A stretch of 18,287 nucleotides of DNA from an uncultured Bacteroides sp. Its GTDB lineage: Bacteria; Bacteroidota; Bacteroidia; Bacteroidales; Bacteroidaceae. Shown here piece after piece: positions 1-8,700 of this stretch. Position 1 is the stretch's first letter; the number at the start of each line of letters is the position of its first letter. The notes below the pieces were generated by a model. It worked only from the letters and a program-made list of their open reading frames with translations, was not told the origin of the DNA and did not search any database. Position numbers and translations under genes: made by a program. The DNA is taken from positions 1 through 18,287 of the forward strand of contig CAJKXC010000049.1 of assembly GCA_905203765.1 (NCBI GenBank), in the 5' to 3' direction.

Positions 1-30
1 ATACCAAACACTTACTTTATTTATCCAAAT

Positions 31-64
31 TTTGCCGTTTTTTTGCGAGTTCTTGTTATCTTTG
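31..64 (+). promoter_or_regulatory. Bacteroides-type promoter for the 98-1726 operon
   Basis: TATCTTTG at 57-64 matches the Bacteroides -7 consensus TAnnTTTG exactly. A TTTG at 31-34, about 22 bases further up, can serve as the -33 element. Transcription would begin near position 71, about 27 bases ahead of the first ATG. The match is by eye and the -33 spacing is slightly long. Confidence 0.5.
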
Positions 65-97
65 TCGCGATTTGTCACATTAACACATTAATTGATT

Positions 98-496
98 ATG
101 AGATACGTTCGTATACTTTTTGCCGTAGCACTGGCCTTTGTTTTGTGCTCGGCATTCACCAACAAGAACAAAGAGAAAGCTGTATATGCCTTTGGGGTAG
201 CCGCCTCTTTCAATGACTCGACAGTATATTATACCGAAGTGCAAGTGCTGGACAGCGTAGAACTGGATAAAAACGGTTTTCTGCCCCAGCGGGACTTATA
301 TACTTACCAGTTCAAGAACCATCTGGAGTATAATATGAACAAGCCCGACTATACGTGCATGATTTACTTCTCCGAGAACAAAGCCAAGCTGGAAAAAGAG
401 GCTGCAAAGATAAAGGGCAAATACCGCAAGAACAAAGGCATAATGCTGGAAGCAATAGTGCCGGCTGCTTTTACTTTTAAGAAACCGCAGGAATAA
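98..496 (+). CDS. small exported protein of unknown function
   Basis: This encodes a 132-residue protein that I do not recognise. It starts with a basic MRYVR segment and a hydrophobic stretch (about residues 6-20), which looks like a signal peptide; the Cys near the end of that stretch is in a poor lipobox context (FVLC), so ordinary export is likelier than lipidation. The mature part is rich in Lys, Glu, Tyr and Asn. The ATG at 98 is preferred over an in-frame TTG at 92 because it directly precedes the basic signal-peptide start. The stop lies 9 bases before the downstream C11 protease gene, so the two are probably co-transcribed from the promoter at 31-64. A role as partner or substrate of that protease is conceivable but is only inferred from the linkage. 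Confidence 0.75.
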   Translation: MRYVRILFAVALAFVLCSAFTNKNKEKAVYAFGVAASFNDSTVYYTEVQVLDSVELDKNGFLPQRDLYTYQFKNHLEYNMNKPDYTCMIYFSENKAKLEKEAAKIKGKYRKNKGIMLEAIVPAAFTFKKPQE

Positions 497-505
497 ATTT
501 AGCGT

Positions 506-1726
506 ATGAGACTACATAAGATATATACCTTTTTATTGTTAGGAATGGCGCTGCTTCTGTCGTCATGCGATAAAGACAAGCCGAAACCGCCAAGCAAGGA
601 AGACACCCGTACGGTGCTGGCTTATGTCATGGCGGATAACTCGTTGAGTTCTTTTGCATCTAAGGATATCAAAGAGATGATGGAAGGAATGGAAACTGTT
701 GATGGAAGCAGTTGCAACTTATTGGTTTATATAGATGAGAACGGTTCTGCTCCGGTACTATATCATATCTATAAGAACAAGAAAGGTGAAGTCGTGAAGG
801 AAGTGGTCAAGGAGTATGAGGAGCAGGTTTCGACGGATGCCTCGGTGATGCAGGAAGCAATGAACCGCGCTTTCTCGGAATATCCGGCGGACAGTTACGG
901 ACTGGTCATCTGGTCACATGGTAACGGGTGGATTCCTAATCCGTTGCCTGCTGTTAAGAAACCCTCTTCCCGTTGGATAGGGCAGGATGTGACAGGCGGT
1001 ACGCATTATATGAATATCACAGACATGGTTTCTGTCTTTAAGAATACACCTCACTTGGAATTCATTCTGTTTGATGCCTGTTTCGGACAGACCATAGAAG
1101 TGGCTTATGAATTACGTGAATATGCCGATTATATCATCGGCTCTCCTACGGAAATACCTGGTCCGGGCGCTTCATACGACGGGGTTGTACCTGCTATGTT
1201 TGCGACCAAGAATGTGGGAGTGGAAATAGGCAAAGCGTACTATGAACCTTATGCGGCAATCTATGATGAGTCGGTTAGGGTAACAAATGATCACTGGACG
1301 GGAGGTGTTTCTGTGGCTGTGGTGAAGTGCGATGCCTTGGATGAGTTGGCAGTTGCTACAAACCAGCTCTTATCTTCTCCTTCGCCAAGCTATAGTATGC
1401 TCCAGAGCAATGTATTCGATTATAATAAGACCAAAGGATATACCAGTGATTATGATTATACGGGATATTACGATATGAGGCAGTTGATGCAGTATTTGTT
1501 GGTTGATATGGATGCGTGGAATGCTGCTGCCAATAATGCCATTGTATATTGGAGGACTACTCCTAAGAATTTTACAGGTGGGGCTCAACAATTATTCCCA
1601 ATTCCGGAAGATAAAACGTGCGGTGTCTCCCATTATATCCCCTCTGATGATAGGGAGGCTGCCAATGCCGCCTATCGTTCTACTGCGTGGTATAAGGCTG
1701 CCGGTCTCTCCAAACTCGGCTGGTAA
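506..1726 (+). CDS. clostripain-family (C11) cysteine peptidase lipoprotein
   Basis: This 406-residue protein has a lipoprotein signal peptide ending LLSSC (lipid-bearing Cys21), so it is probably anchored in the outer or inner membrane facing the periplasm or surface. The C11 (clan CD) catalytic pair is visible: His138 in WSHGNGW, after the hydrophobic strand YGLVI, and Cys192 in FDACFGQ, after the strand LEFIL. Known family members, such as clostripain, PmC11 of Parabacteroides and fragipain of B. fragilis, cleave after Arg or Lys and often self-process. A similar basic-residue specificity is expected here, but I cannot confirm it from sequence. It is the second gene of a two-gene operon with the small exported protein 9 bases upstream, and is followed by a strong terminator at 1751-1806. 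The length is usual for short Bacteroidetes C11 lipoproteins. Confidence 0.9.
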   Translation: MRLHKIYTFLLLGMALLLSSCDKDKPKPPSKEDTRTVLAYVMADNSLSSFASKDIKEMMEGMETVDGSSCNLLVYIDENGSAPVLYHIYKNKKGEVVKEVVKEYEEQVSTDASVMQEAMNRAFSEYPADSYGLVIWSHGNGWIPNPLPAVKKPSSRWIGQDVTGGTHYMNITDMVSVFKNTPHLEFILFDACFGQTIEVAYELREYADYIIGSPTEIPGPGASYDGVVPAMFATKNVGVEIGKAYYEPYAAIYDESVRVTNDHWTGGVSVAVVKCDALDELAVATNQLLSSPSPSYSMLQSNVFDYNKTKGYTSDYDYTGYYDMRQLMQYLLVDMDAWNAAANNAIVYWRTTPKNFTGGAQQLFPIPEDKTCGVSHYIPSDDREAANAAYRSTAWYKAAGLSKLGW

Positions 1727-1750
1727 AGCATCTTCCGATACTTGCATACC

Positions 1751-1806
1751 GAACGGATTATCACAGATTATTATTAATAATATCTGTGGTAATCCGTTCT
1801 TTTTTA
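1751..1806 (+). terminator. strong intrinsic terminator after the C11 protease gene
   Basis: The arms 1751-1768 and 1782-1799 pair over about 18 positions with a single G-U wobble (GAACGGATTA...CACAGAT against ATCTGTG...TAATCCGTTC). The loop is AT-rich, and the right arm runs straight into TCTTTTTTAT. It ends the 98-1726 transcript. The right arm carries the word ATCTGTGGT, which recurs in the small tandem repeat at 17186-17214. Confidence 0.88.
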
Positions 1807-1860
1807 TCTGTTATTTGCACTAATAATAAGTCGATTAACATTATTTTCCTGCGGAAACTA

Positions 1861-1889
1861 TTTTATTTGAGAAATAATTCTTTTCTTTG
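1861..1889 (+). promoter_or_regulatory. candidate promoter of the CoA-disulfide reductase gene
   Basis: TTTCTTTG at 1882-1889 differs from the -7 consensus TAnnTTTG at one defined base and lies 26 bases before the ATG. No clean -33 TTTG is present at the right distance; a T-rich stretch at 1861-1864 is the nearest. An inverted repeat TTATTT-gag-AAATAA at 1863-1877 falls inside the promoter and could be an operator. Confidence 0.35.
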
Positions 1890-1915
1890 TACCGTCAAAC
1901 TTAAAAACAAAGAAT

Positions 1916-4360
1916 ATGAAATATGTAATTATTGGCGGTGTAGCAGGTGGAGCCACGGCAGCCGCCCGATTGAGAAGAGTAGATGAGACGGCTGATATCC
2001 TTTTGTTGGAGAAAGGGCCTCATATCTCGTATGCCAACTGTGGTTTACCTTATTATATAGGTGGTGTCATTGCGGAACGTGAAAAGTTGTTGGTGCAGAC
2101 TCCCAAATCCTTCGGCAAGCGTTTCCGCATTGAAGTACGGGTACAGAACGAGGTACTTGCCATCCATCCCCAGACTAAAACCCTTACCATACGCAATGCC
2201 GAAGGGCAGGAATACAAAGAAAGTTATGACAAACTTCTCTTGTCTCCGGGAGCCAATCCCGTGAAGCCGCCGTTGGATGGTATTCATTCCGAAGGCATCT
2301 TCACCTTGCGCAATGTCGAAGATACCGATCACATCAAAGCCTATATCGCCGACAAGCACGTGAAGCGTGCCGTTGTTGTAGGCGCCGGCTTCATCGGACT
2401 GGAGATGGCAGAGAACCTGCACCATGCCGGAGTGGCTGTTTCCGTGGTCGAAATGGGCAATCAGGTAATGGCTCCCATCGACTTCTCCATGGCTACTCAC
2501 ATCCACCAGCATTTGTTGCAGAAAGGGGTATCTTTGTATTTGGAAGAAGGGGTAACCCACTTCGAGCGTACAGACCGGGGGATTACCGTTTTCCTGAAAA
2601 GCGGCAAGACCATCCCTGCCGATATGGTATTACTCTCTATTGGTGTGCGCCCTGCAACGGCGTTGGCACAGCAAGCCGGTCTGAAGCTGGGCGAGACGGG
2701 CGGCATCTGGGTAGACGAGCACCTGCAAACTTCCGAGAAAGACATCTACGCCGTAGGCGATGCCATCGAGTATCCCCATCCTTTGACGGGGAAGCCCTGG
2801 CTTAATTACCTGGCGAATCCCGCCAACCGGCAGGGACGTATCGTTGCCGATAATATGGTGTTCGGTAATACGGTTTCTTACGAAGGGGCCATCGGCACTT
2901 CCATCGCCAAGGTTTTCGATATGACCGTAGGGTCTACGGGACTTGCCGCCAAGCGCCTGAAGCAGTGGGGTATGGAGTATCAAAGCTCGGTAACCCATTC
3001 CGCCTCGCACGCCGGTTATTATCCCGACGCATTGCCTTTGACTTTGAAACTGACGTTCCACCCCAAGACCGGCAAGCTCTACGGGGCGCAATGTGTAGGT
3101 TATGAGGGAGTGGACAAACGTATTGACCAGATAGCCGGACTTATCAAGCACGGCGGTACTATATACGACCTTATGGAAACGGAACATGCCTATGCGCCGC
3201 CTTTTTCATCGGCCAAAGATCCTATCGCCATTGCCGGATATGTGGCTTCCAATATTATCAGCGGCGCCATGCCCGCTATCTCCTGGCGCGAACTGGCAGA
3301 GCAGAAAGACAGTGTGATGCTGATCGATACCCGCACGCCCGAAGAATTTTCCTTCGGCACTATTCCGGGAGCCATCAATATCCCGCTGGATGAAATGCGC
3401 GAACATCTTGCCGAAATACCGACGGACAAGCCTGTCGTGCTGTTCTGTGCCGTAGGGCTGCGCGGTTATCTGGCTCAACGCATCCTGATGGGACGCGGTT
3501 ATCGGAACGTGCGCAACCTGATGGGCGGTTACAAAACCTATTCTACCGCAACGGCTCCGTTACCTCAGCCATCGGGAGAAGCGCCCTCGGCAAAAGCGGA
3601 AACACCTTCCGATGCCACTCCGAAGAAAGCGCCCTTGAAGGTCAATGCTTGCGGTCTGCAATGTCCCGGACCTATCATGCAGGTTAAGAAAGCGATGGAC
3701 AGCATTGCTGCCGGCGAGCGGGTAGAGATTGTTGCAACCGATGCCGGCTTTGCCCGCGATGCTTCCGCCTGGTGCGATACTACGGGCAATAAACTGATTG
3801 GGAAACATGAAGAGAAAGGCCGCTATACGGTAGTGATAGAGAAAGGCGATCCGGCCTGTGCATGTCCTTCTGCCGACCATTCGGGCGGGGGTAGGGGAAA
3901 GACCCTGATCCTGTTCAGTGATGACCTGGACAAAGCACTGGCTACCTTTATCCTTGCCAATGGTGCGGCTGCAACCGGGCAGAAAGTATCCATCTTCTTC
4001 ACCTTCTGGGGGCTGAATGTGCTGAAGAAAGTGCAGAAGCCCCGGGTACGGAAAGATTTCTTCGGAAGGATGTTTGGCATGATGTTGCCGTCCAGTTCCT
4101 TGAAACTGAAACTGTCGCAGATGAATATGTTCGGTATGGGCAGCCGTATGATGCGTTTCCTGATGAAACGCAAAGGAGTGGATTCTTTGGAGTCCCTGCG
4201 TTCGCAGGCATTGGCACAGGGCGTAGAGTTCATCGCCTGCCAGATGTCTATGGATATGATGGGCATTCATCGCGAGGAACTGCTTGACGACGTCACCATA
4301 GGCGGAGTTGCCACCTACATGGAGCGTGCGGACAAGGCAAATATGAACCTTTTCATATAG
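1916..4360 (+). CDS. CoA-disulfide reductase fused to rhodanese, TusA and DsrE-like domains
   Basis: This 814-residue cytoplasmic flavoprotein has four domains in order. (1) Residues 1-445 are a CoA-disulfide/persulfide reductase: an FAD-binding glycine motif IIGGVAGG at the N-terminus, the single redox Cys42 in SYANCGLPYY, an NAD(P)H-binding motif VVVGAGFIGLE near 154-163, the FAD motif YAVGDA near 278, and conserved tyrosines at 368/369 and 426. (2) About 455-545 is a rhodanese with active Cys511 in VLFCAVGLRG. (3) About 574-645 is TusA-like, with CPGP at 583-586. (4) About 660-814 is a DsrE-type domain with Cys775 in IACQMSMDMMG. The family reduces CoA disulfides, CoA persulfides or polysulfide with NAD(P)H; the added domains are sulfur-transfer modules, so the protein may move sulfane sulfur internally from one Cys to the next. 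A Pro/Ala/Ser-rich linker (about 546-573) joins domains 2 and 3. A MarR gene follows 65 bases downstream. Confidence 0.93.
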   Translation: MKYVIIGGVAGGATAAARLRRVDETADILLLEKGPHISYANCGLPYYIGGVIAEREKLLVQTPKSFGKRFRIEVRVQNEVLAIHPQTKTLTIRNAEGQEYKESYDKLLLSPGANPVKPPLDGIHSEGIFTLRNVEDTDHIKAYIADKHVKRAVVVGAGFIGLEMAENLHHAGVAVSVVEMGNQVMAPIDFSMATHIHQHLLQKGVSLYLEEGVTHFERTDRGITVFLKSGKTIPADMVLLSIGVRPATALAQQAGLKLGETGGIWVDEHLQTSEKDIYAVGDAIEYPHPLTGKPWLNYLANPANRQGRIVADNMVFGNTVSYEGAIGTSIAKVFDMTVGSTGLAAKRLKQWGMEYQSSVTHSASHAGYYPDALPLTLKLTFHPKTGKLYGAQCVGYEGVDKRIDQIAGLIKHGGTIYDLMETEHAYAPPFSSAKDPIAIAGYVASNIISGAMPAISWRELAEQKDSVMLIDTRTPEEFSFGTIPGAINIPLDEMREHLAEIPTDKPVVLFCAVGLRGYLAQRILMGRGYRNVRNLMGGYKTYSTATAPLPQPSGEAPSAKAETPSDATPKKAPLKVNACGLQCPGPIMQVKKAMDSIAAGERVEIVATDAGFARDASAWCDTTGNKLIGKHEEKGRYTVVIEKGDPACACPSADHSGGGRGKTLILFSDDLDKALATFILANGAAATGQKVSIFFTFWGLNVLKKVQKPRVRKDFFGRMFGMMLPSSSLKLKLSQMNMFGMGSRMMRFLMKRKGVDSLESLRSQALAQGVEFIACQMSMDMMGIHREELLDDVTIGGVATYMERADKANMNLFI

Positions 4361-4366
4361 AAATAG

Positions 4367-4395
4367 TTGTAAAGACGGAATATTCTTTATTTTTG
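4367..4395 (+). promoter_or_regulatory. Bacteroides-type promoter of the MarR gene
   Basis: TATTTTTG at 4388-4395 is an exact TAnnTTTG -7 element. A TTG at 4367-4369, 18 bases upstream, fits the -33 position. The palindrome GAATATTC (4378-4385) sits in the spacer, where a bound repressor would block RNA polymerase. This means the regulator can be transcribed on its own as well as by readthrough from the gene before it. Confidence 0.6.
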
Positions 4396-4425
4396 CAGCG
4401 TTAAAGAAAAGAAGAAGAAAACGAT

Positions 4426-4782
4426 ATGGAGACTTTATGTAAAATCCGTGATGTTTATCGGGCGATTGCCGAGTTTGAGGTACAGTTTATACAAAAGTAC
4501 GATCTTTCATTAAACGAAGGAATGTTGCTGTGTACCTTGTTCAATAGCCCTAAACTTACTTCCAGCGAAATAGCCGAGGCATTGGGGCTGTCGGCATCCA
4601 ATACTTCCAAAGTCATTCGCTCGGTAGAAGAAAAGAAAATGATTACCCGCCTGGTCGGGAAGGAAGACAAGCGTCAGATGCGTTTTGCCTTGACGGCGGA
4701 AGGAAAGAACCGGATTACCGATATAAAGAATGAAACCTTTGAGTTGTCCGGTCTGTTAAAACAAGTAGTGAGCCTCGTATGA
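4426..4782 (+). CDS. short MarR-family winged-helix regulator
   Basis: This 118-residue protein has the MarR winged-helix fold. Residues 26-40 form a helix before the DNA-binding unit, LTSSEIAEALGLSASNTSKVIRSVEEKKMI (about 44-73) is the helix-turn-helix, and RLVGKEDKRQMRFALTAEGK (about 75-94) is the wing with the usual D-x-R/Q residues. MarR proteins are normally about 140 residues or more; here the C-terminal dimerisation helix is cut short and its last codons lie inside a terminator hairpin (4765-4792). Cys5 and Cys36 could be thiol sensors. Its place directly after the sulfur-handling reductase suggests that it controls that gene and itself, which is inference from position and from similar sequences in the two promoters. 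The ATG is chosen because it lies 30 bases after an exact -7 box. Confidence 0.85.
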   Translation: METLCKIRDVYRAIAEFEVQFIQKYDLSLNEGMLLCTLFNSPKLTSSEIAEALGLSASNTSKVIRSVEEKKMITRLVGKEDKRQMRFALTAEGKNRITDIKNETFELSGLLKQVVSLV

Positions 4783-4792
4783 GGCTCACTAC
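4765..4792. terminator. bidirectional hairpin between convergent MarR and DUF1460 genes
   Basis: A perfect 12-bp stem, GTAGTGAGCCTC (4765-4776) with GAGGCTCACTAC (4781-4792), has a 4-base GTAT loop. On the minus strand the stem is followed by TTGTTTT, so it is a good terminator for the DUF1460 gene ending at 4852. On the plus strand no T-run follows. The MarR stop codon TGA (4780-4782) lies at the loop/stem junction, so the last four sense codons of that gene form the left arm. Confidence 0.75.
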
Positions 4793-4851
4793 GTATATAG
4801 AGGATTGATGTTGTGCTCGACAGCATTTTCCCGGTAATGTTATTCTCCGGT

Positions 4852-5640
4852 TTATTTCTTCATTCTCAGTACACGGATTCCTGTCCACTTGTTGTTGTCT
4901 TTCAGCATCTGCGACAGGGTTACTTTAGAAACCACCACTTTCTTTTCTTTAGAAGAAGCGTGCAGCAGTGTCAGTTTATCGTCGGCATAGAAGGCAATGC
5001 CCATGTGAGCCACGTCCAGTCCGGGAGTATTGGTTGTAATGGCAATGATGTCACCGTCCTTAATCCACGGCAGTCCGGCATCGGGGAGCTTTGCTTTGGG
5101 CAGGTAGTGCACGGGGCGGCCGGACAATGATTGTTCTATCTCCTTCATCTTGGCAACGTTCTCCTTGGAGTTAGCCAGTTGCTTGTATTGCTCGGGATGG
5201 GCAGACATATAGTAAAGTGACAGCTTCTCTGTATCGGCACTCATGTTTCCCGTTATGTCCTCGAGGAAGCCGTTGCGCACACCGTTGTTTATCCAGTCGG
5301 CAATGTAATGCAGACGGGAAGTGTAGCCGTCTATTTTTCCGTCGCGGTAACGGATGCCCTGCAACTTATCGGCAAAGACGCTTTCCGAGATATCGCCGTC
5401 TTCCAGCTTCGGGGTGAGCGATTCAGCCAACACATATTCTATAAGGGTCGTGCAATCTACTTCGTCGCAGTTGATGACGAGTTCTTCGGGGCCGTCTGCT
5501 TCCAGGGTGTGTGCTACATAGGGTACATCCAAATACTTTATTCCATTGCTCAGTACATCTTTTCCACCTTGCGCTGAAGCGGAAGTTACCATAGCTGCGG
5601 CACAAAGAGCGCTAAGCATCATTTTAGTCATTACTTTCAT
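4852..5640 (-). CDS. secreted DUF1460 NlpC/P60-like amidase
   Basis: This 262-residue protein has a signal peptide ending ASA-Q (cleavage near residue 23), so it acts in the periplasm. It matches the DUF1460 family (N-acetylmuramoyl-L-alanine amidase-like), whose members have a papain-like NlpC/P60 fold and cut the bond between MurNAc and L-Ala of peptidoglycan fragments. The expected nucleophile is Cys63 in EVDCTTLIEYV, and the expected general base is His212 in DVAHMGIAFY, on the strand after GDIIAITTN (about 197-204), with LLHASS close behind. The length is usual for the family. It stands alone on the minus strand, facing the MarR gene with a shared terminator, and probably helps in murein recycling or turnover. 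I found no good Bacteroides promoter in the 86 bases upstream; a TAnnTTTG word at 5741-5748 lies in the loop of the preceding terminator, too far off to be convincing. Confidence 0.88.
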   Translation of the reverse strand: MKVMTKMMLSALCAAAMVTSASAQGGKDVLSNGIKYLDVPYVAHTLEADGPEELVINCDEVDCTTLIEYVLAESLTPKLEDGDISESVFADKLQGIRYRDGKIDGYTSRLHYIADWINNGVRNGFLEDITGNMSADTEKLSLYYMSAHPEQYKQLANSKENVAKMKEIEQSLSGRPVHYLPKAKLPDAGLPWIKDGDIIAITTNTPGLDVAHMGIAFYADDKLTLLHASSKEKKVVVSKVTLSQMLKDNNKWTGIRVLRMKK

Positions 5641-5695
5641 TGTTTTCTCTTTTGATTATTATTCTTGTTATACGGTTACTCTTGTCAGTCTTAAC

Positions 5696-5715
5696 CAGAT
5701 AGCAGTTCTTATCTG
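5696..5715. promoter_or_regulatory. small inverted repeat upstream of the DUF1460 gene
   Basis: CAGATA (5696-5701) and TATCTG (5710-5715) form a perfect 6-bp inverted repeat with an 8-base spacer, about 55-75 bases ahead of the DUF1460 start. It could be an operator or a 5' UTR hairpin; nothing else identifies it. Confidence 0.25.
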
Positions 5716-5726
5716 TCTTAAAACGT

Positions 5727-5761
5727 AAAAAAGGATGCAGCAAATTTACTACATCCTTTTT
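5727..5761 (-). terminator. terminator of the OPT-esterase-galactosidase operon
   Basis: The arms 5728-5737 (AAAAAGGATG) and 5752-5761 (CATCCTTTTT) are perfectly complementary around a 14-base loop, with A and T tracts at both ends. It lies about 30 bases past the beta-galactosidase stop, and on the minus strand the second arm ends in TTTTTT. It would also work in the plus direction, but no plus-strand gene leads into it. Confidence 0.82.
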
Positions 5762-5790
5762 ATAAATGCTTAATCCGAAAGGGTTAAAAT

Positions 5791-8700
5791 TCAATATTCC
5801 CGGATTAATCTTTTATAATCTTCCTTTTTGTCGAACGGAACGATGGAGAAACCATACTCGATGGCATTGTCCTTACCCGGACGAATCAGATATGGTTCGT
5901 GTGCGGTGGCTCCCCAAGCGTTGTCTCCCCCCACACCCATCATGCGGTAGTCTATGAACAGGTCTACCAGCTTCTCCGGCTTCGGATCTGTGAGGTGGCG
6001 GTGGTTGGTCTTGTCGGTACGCGGGGCGCCATTGTCTATCGTATCGCCGCTATCCAGGCTTTCCAGAGGATAGTTGGAAGCATTCAGTTCGAAGGTCTTG
6101 TCGGCAACGAACAGCAATCCTTCCTGGGACTTATAGGTAAGTGCACACCAGTAGATGTCCGTGCGATGATTGTTCTCCTGCGGACGTACATACGGTTCGT
6201 ACAGATCCTTGACAGGGATGGAATACTCTCCGACGAACTGTGAAGTGCGGCGGTCGGAGTAATTCTCTTTCGGTCCGCGGCCATAGTACGTCAGCGTGGT
6301 CAAGGCGTCGGACAACTGCATCCGCAAGCCTACGCGCGGTATCATCGGCGTCTGGTTACCTTCTGCCACAAACCGGTTGTTGACTTTGATAACGCCGTTG
6401 GCATATATCTTATAAGTAATGTCCCAACGTGCATCCGTCTGCGGGAAACGGTAAGCCACCTTCACCGTACTGCCTTCAGAGCCTTGGGTAACATCGAAAC
6501 TCTCGGCTTTCAGATCCTGGTAGCTGGCCTCTTTCCATGCTTTGAGGCGAACAGGGAGTTGTGCTCCGTAATCATTGTCCGTCGGTGCGCGCCAGAAGAA
6601 GGGGCGGGGACCTTGTCCATTCTGAATGTATTCGATCTTTTGATACTGATAAGATTCCAGCAAACCGCTTTGCTTATCGAACGTAGCCTTGAAGTTGGGC
6701 CCGGAGAATACCGTCTTTGTGCCTTCGTCTTTGCAGACAGCGGGAGTTTGTGCCGGAGCAGCTTCCTTATAGAAACTATGTACATCGGCCTGTTCGCGTG
6801 CTATGACCGTGCCGGCGGGAAGGAAGGGTTCCTTCTCTCTCACGGCGGCATAGAACTCTATGCGTACATCGCCCGTTGTGAACTTCTCTTTGGGGATGCC
6901 TTTCAGTAAGCCCGTAGTTACGGTCTTGCCCGGTGCGGCTTTGATATTCTCTATTTTCCCCCGGTAGACCTCTTTGCCATGATCGCGGACAATGTAATAG
7001 AAATCGTATTTATCCAGATTCGTAAAGAAGAAGTCATTGCGGATTTTCACGGTGGAAGTCTGCTTGTCGAAGCCGAAGAACTTGATGTTCTGATATACTT
7101 TTCCCATTTCCTCGGTCTGCGGTTTCACGCTACGGTCGGGATATACCACACCGTTGATGCAGAAGTTTCCGTCGGAAGGCGTTCCGTTTTCGCCGTAGTC
7201 GCCGCCGTAGCTCCAATACTTACGGCCGTCGGCTGCCTTGGTTGCAAAGCCCTGGTCTACCCAGTCCCAGATGCATCCGCCTTGCAGGATAGGATACTTC
7301 TCGATGACGTCCCAATAATCCTGGAAGTTGCCGAGGCTGTTGCCCATGGCGTGTGCATATTCGCAAAGAATGAGCGGGCGTGTCATATCCGGGTTCTGGG
7401 CATACTTTTCCAGATAGGCGGGAGTGGCATACATCGGGCAGTAAATGTCCGTATTCCATTCCAACTGTGCACGCTCGTACTGGATGGGACGGCTGTCGAG
7501 TGCCTTCAAGGTGTTGTAGGTAACGTAGAAGTTCAGTCCGTTTCCGGCTTCGTTGCCCAAAGACCAGGTAATGATGCACGGGTGATTCTTATCGCGCTCG
7601 TACATATTCATTGTACGGTCGATGTGTGCCCGCATAAAGAGCGGGTTATTTCCCAGTGTACCGCCTACGCGCAAGTCGTAGCCCATACCGTGGCTCTCGA
7701 TGTTTGCTTCGTCAATGACGTAGATGCCGTATTCGTCGCAGAGTTCGTAGAAACGTTCCTGTTGCGGATAGTGGCAGGTGCGTACGGTGTTGACGTTGTA
7801 CTTCTTCCAGAGTTCGAAGTCTTTTTTCATCAGTTCTTCGGGAACGTAGTGTCCGGTGTTTTCGTTGTGCTCGTGGTAGTTCACACCTTTCACCAGGATG
7901 GGTTGTCCGTTCACCAACAGCTGCTTGTTCTTTATCTCTACCGTGCGGAAGCCGACCTTACAACTGGTCGCTTCAATCACATCCCCGTTCGTGCGCTTCA
8001 GGCTGATGACGAGGGTATAGAGGTTGGGAGTCTCGGCAGTCCATTTCAGCGGTTCGTTGATGGTCTTTGGGGTGAACTCCACTTCGGTCTGGTCGCCGGT
8101 AATCTGTGTCGAGGACTGGGCTATCTGCCGGTCTTTGCTGTCCAGCAACCGGTAGCCCACTACAATCGGAGTGTTCTGTCCGCTTTCGTTGGTCAGCTTC
8201 ACTTTTACCTTCAATATACCGTCGCGATAACTGTCGTTCAACGGAGATTCTACTTTGAAGTCCGTGAGGTGGATTTGGGGTTGCGCATAAAGATAGATTT
8301 CGCGTTCGATGCCACTGATGCGCCAGAAGTCCTGGCACTCCAAATAGTTGGCGTCGGAGAAACGATGCACCTGTATGGCAATGATGTTCTTTCCTTTTCG
8401 GGCAATGGCGCTGACGTTGAAGCGGGCAGGGGTCTTGGCATCCTTGCTCATACCTATGAACTTGCCATTGAGATAGTAGAAGGCAGCCCCGCGCACTCCG
8501 TCGGCGCTCAGGAATATTTCTTTGTCGTTCCAGTCGTTCGGCAGGGTGAACTCACGGCGATATGTTCCGGTGGGGTTCCATACTTTGGGAACAAAGGGTG
8601 GTTCGGGCTTGTCCCAATAAGGTTCGTAACCCGGAGAACAGAACTCATAAGGCTGGTTCACGTAGATAGGCGTGCCGAAGCCTTGCAACTCCCAGTTACC

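Noticed and set aside
3560..4270. 236-codon minus-strand frame inside the sulfur-reductase gene
   Set aside because: It overlaps the TusA and DsrE domains of a convincing gene on the other strand; the protein is His/Gln-rich and unlike any family.
5741..5748. minus-strand TAAATTTG as promoter of the DUF1460 gene
   Set aside because: It lies in the loop of the beta-galactosidase operon terminator, about 100 bases from the gene, with no -33 element.
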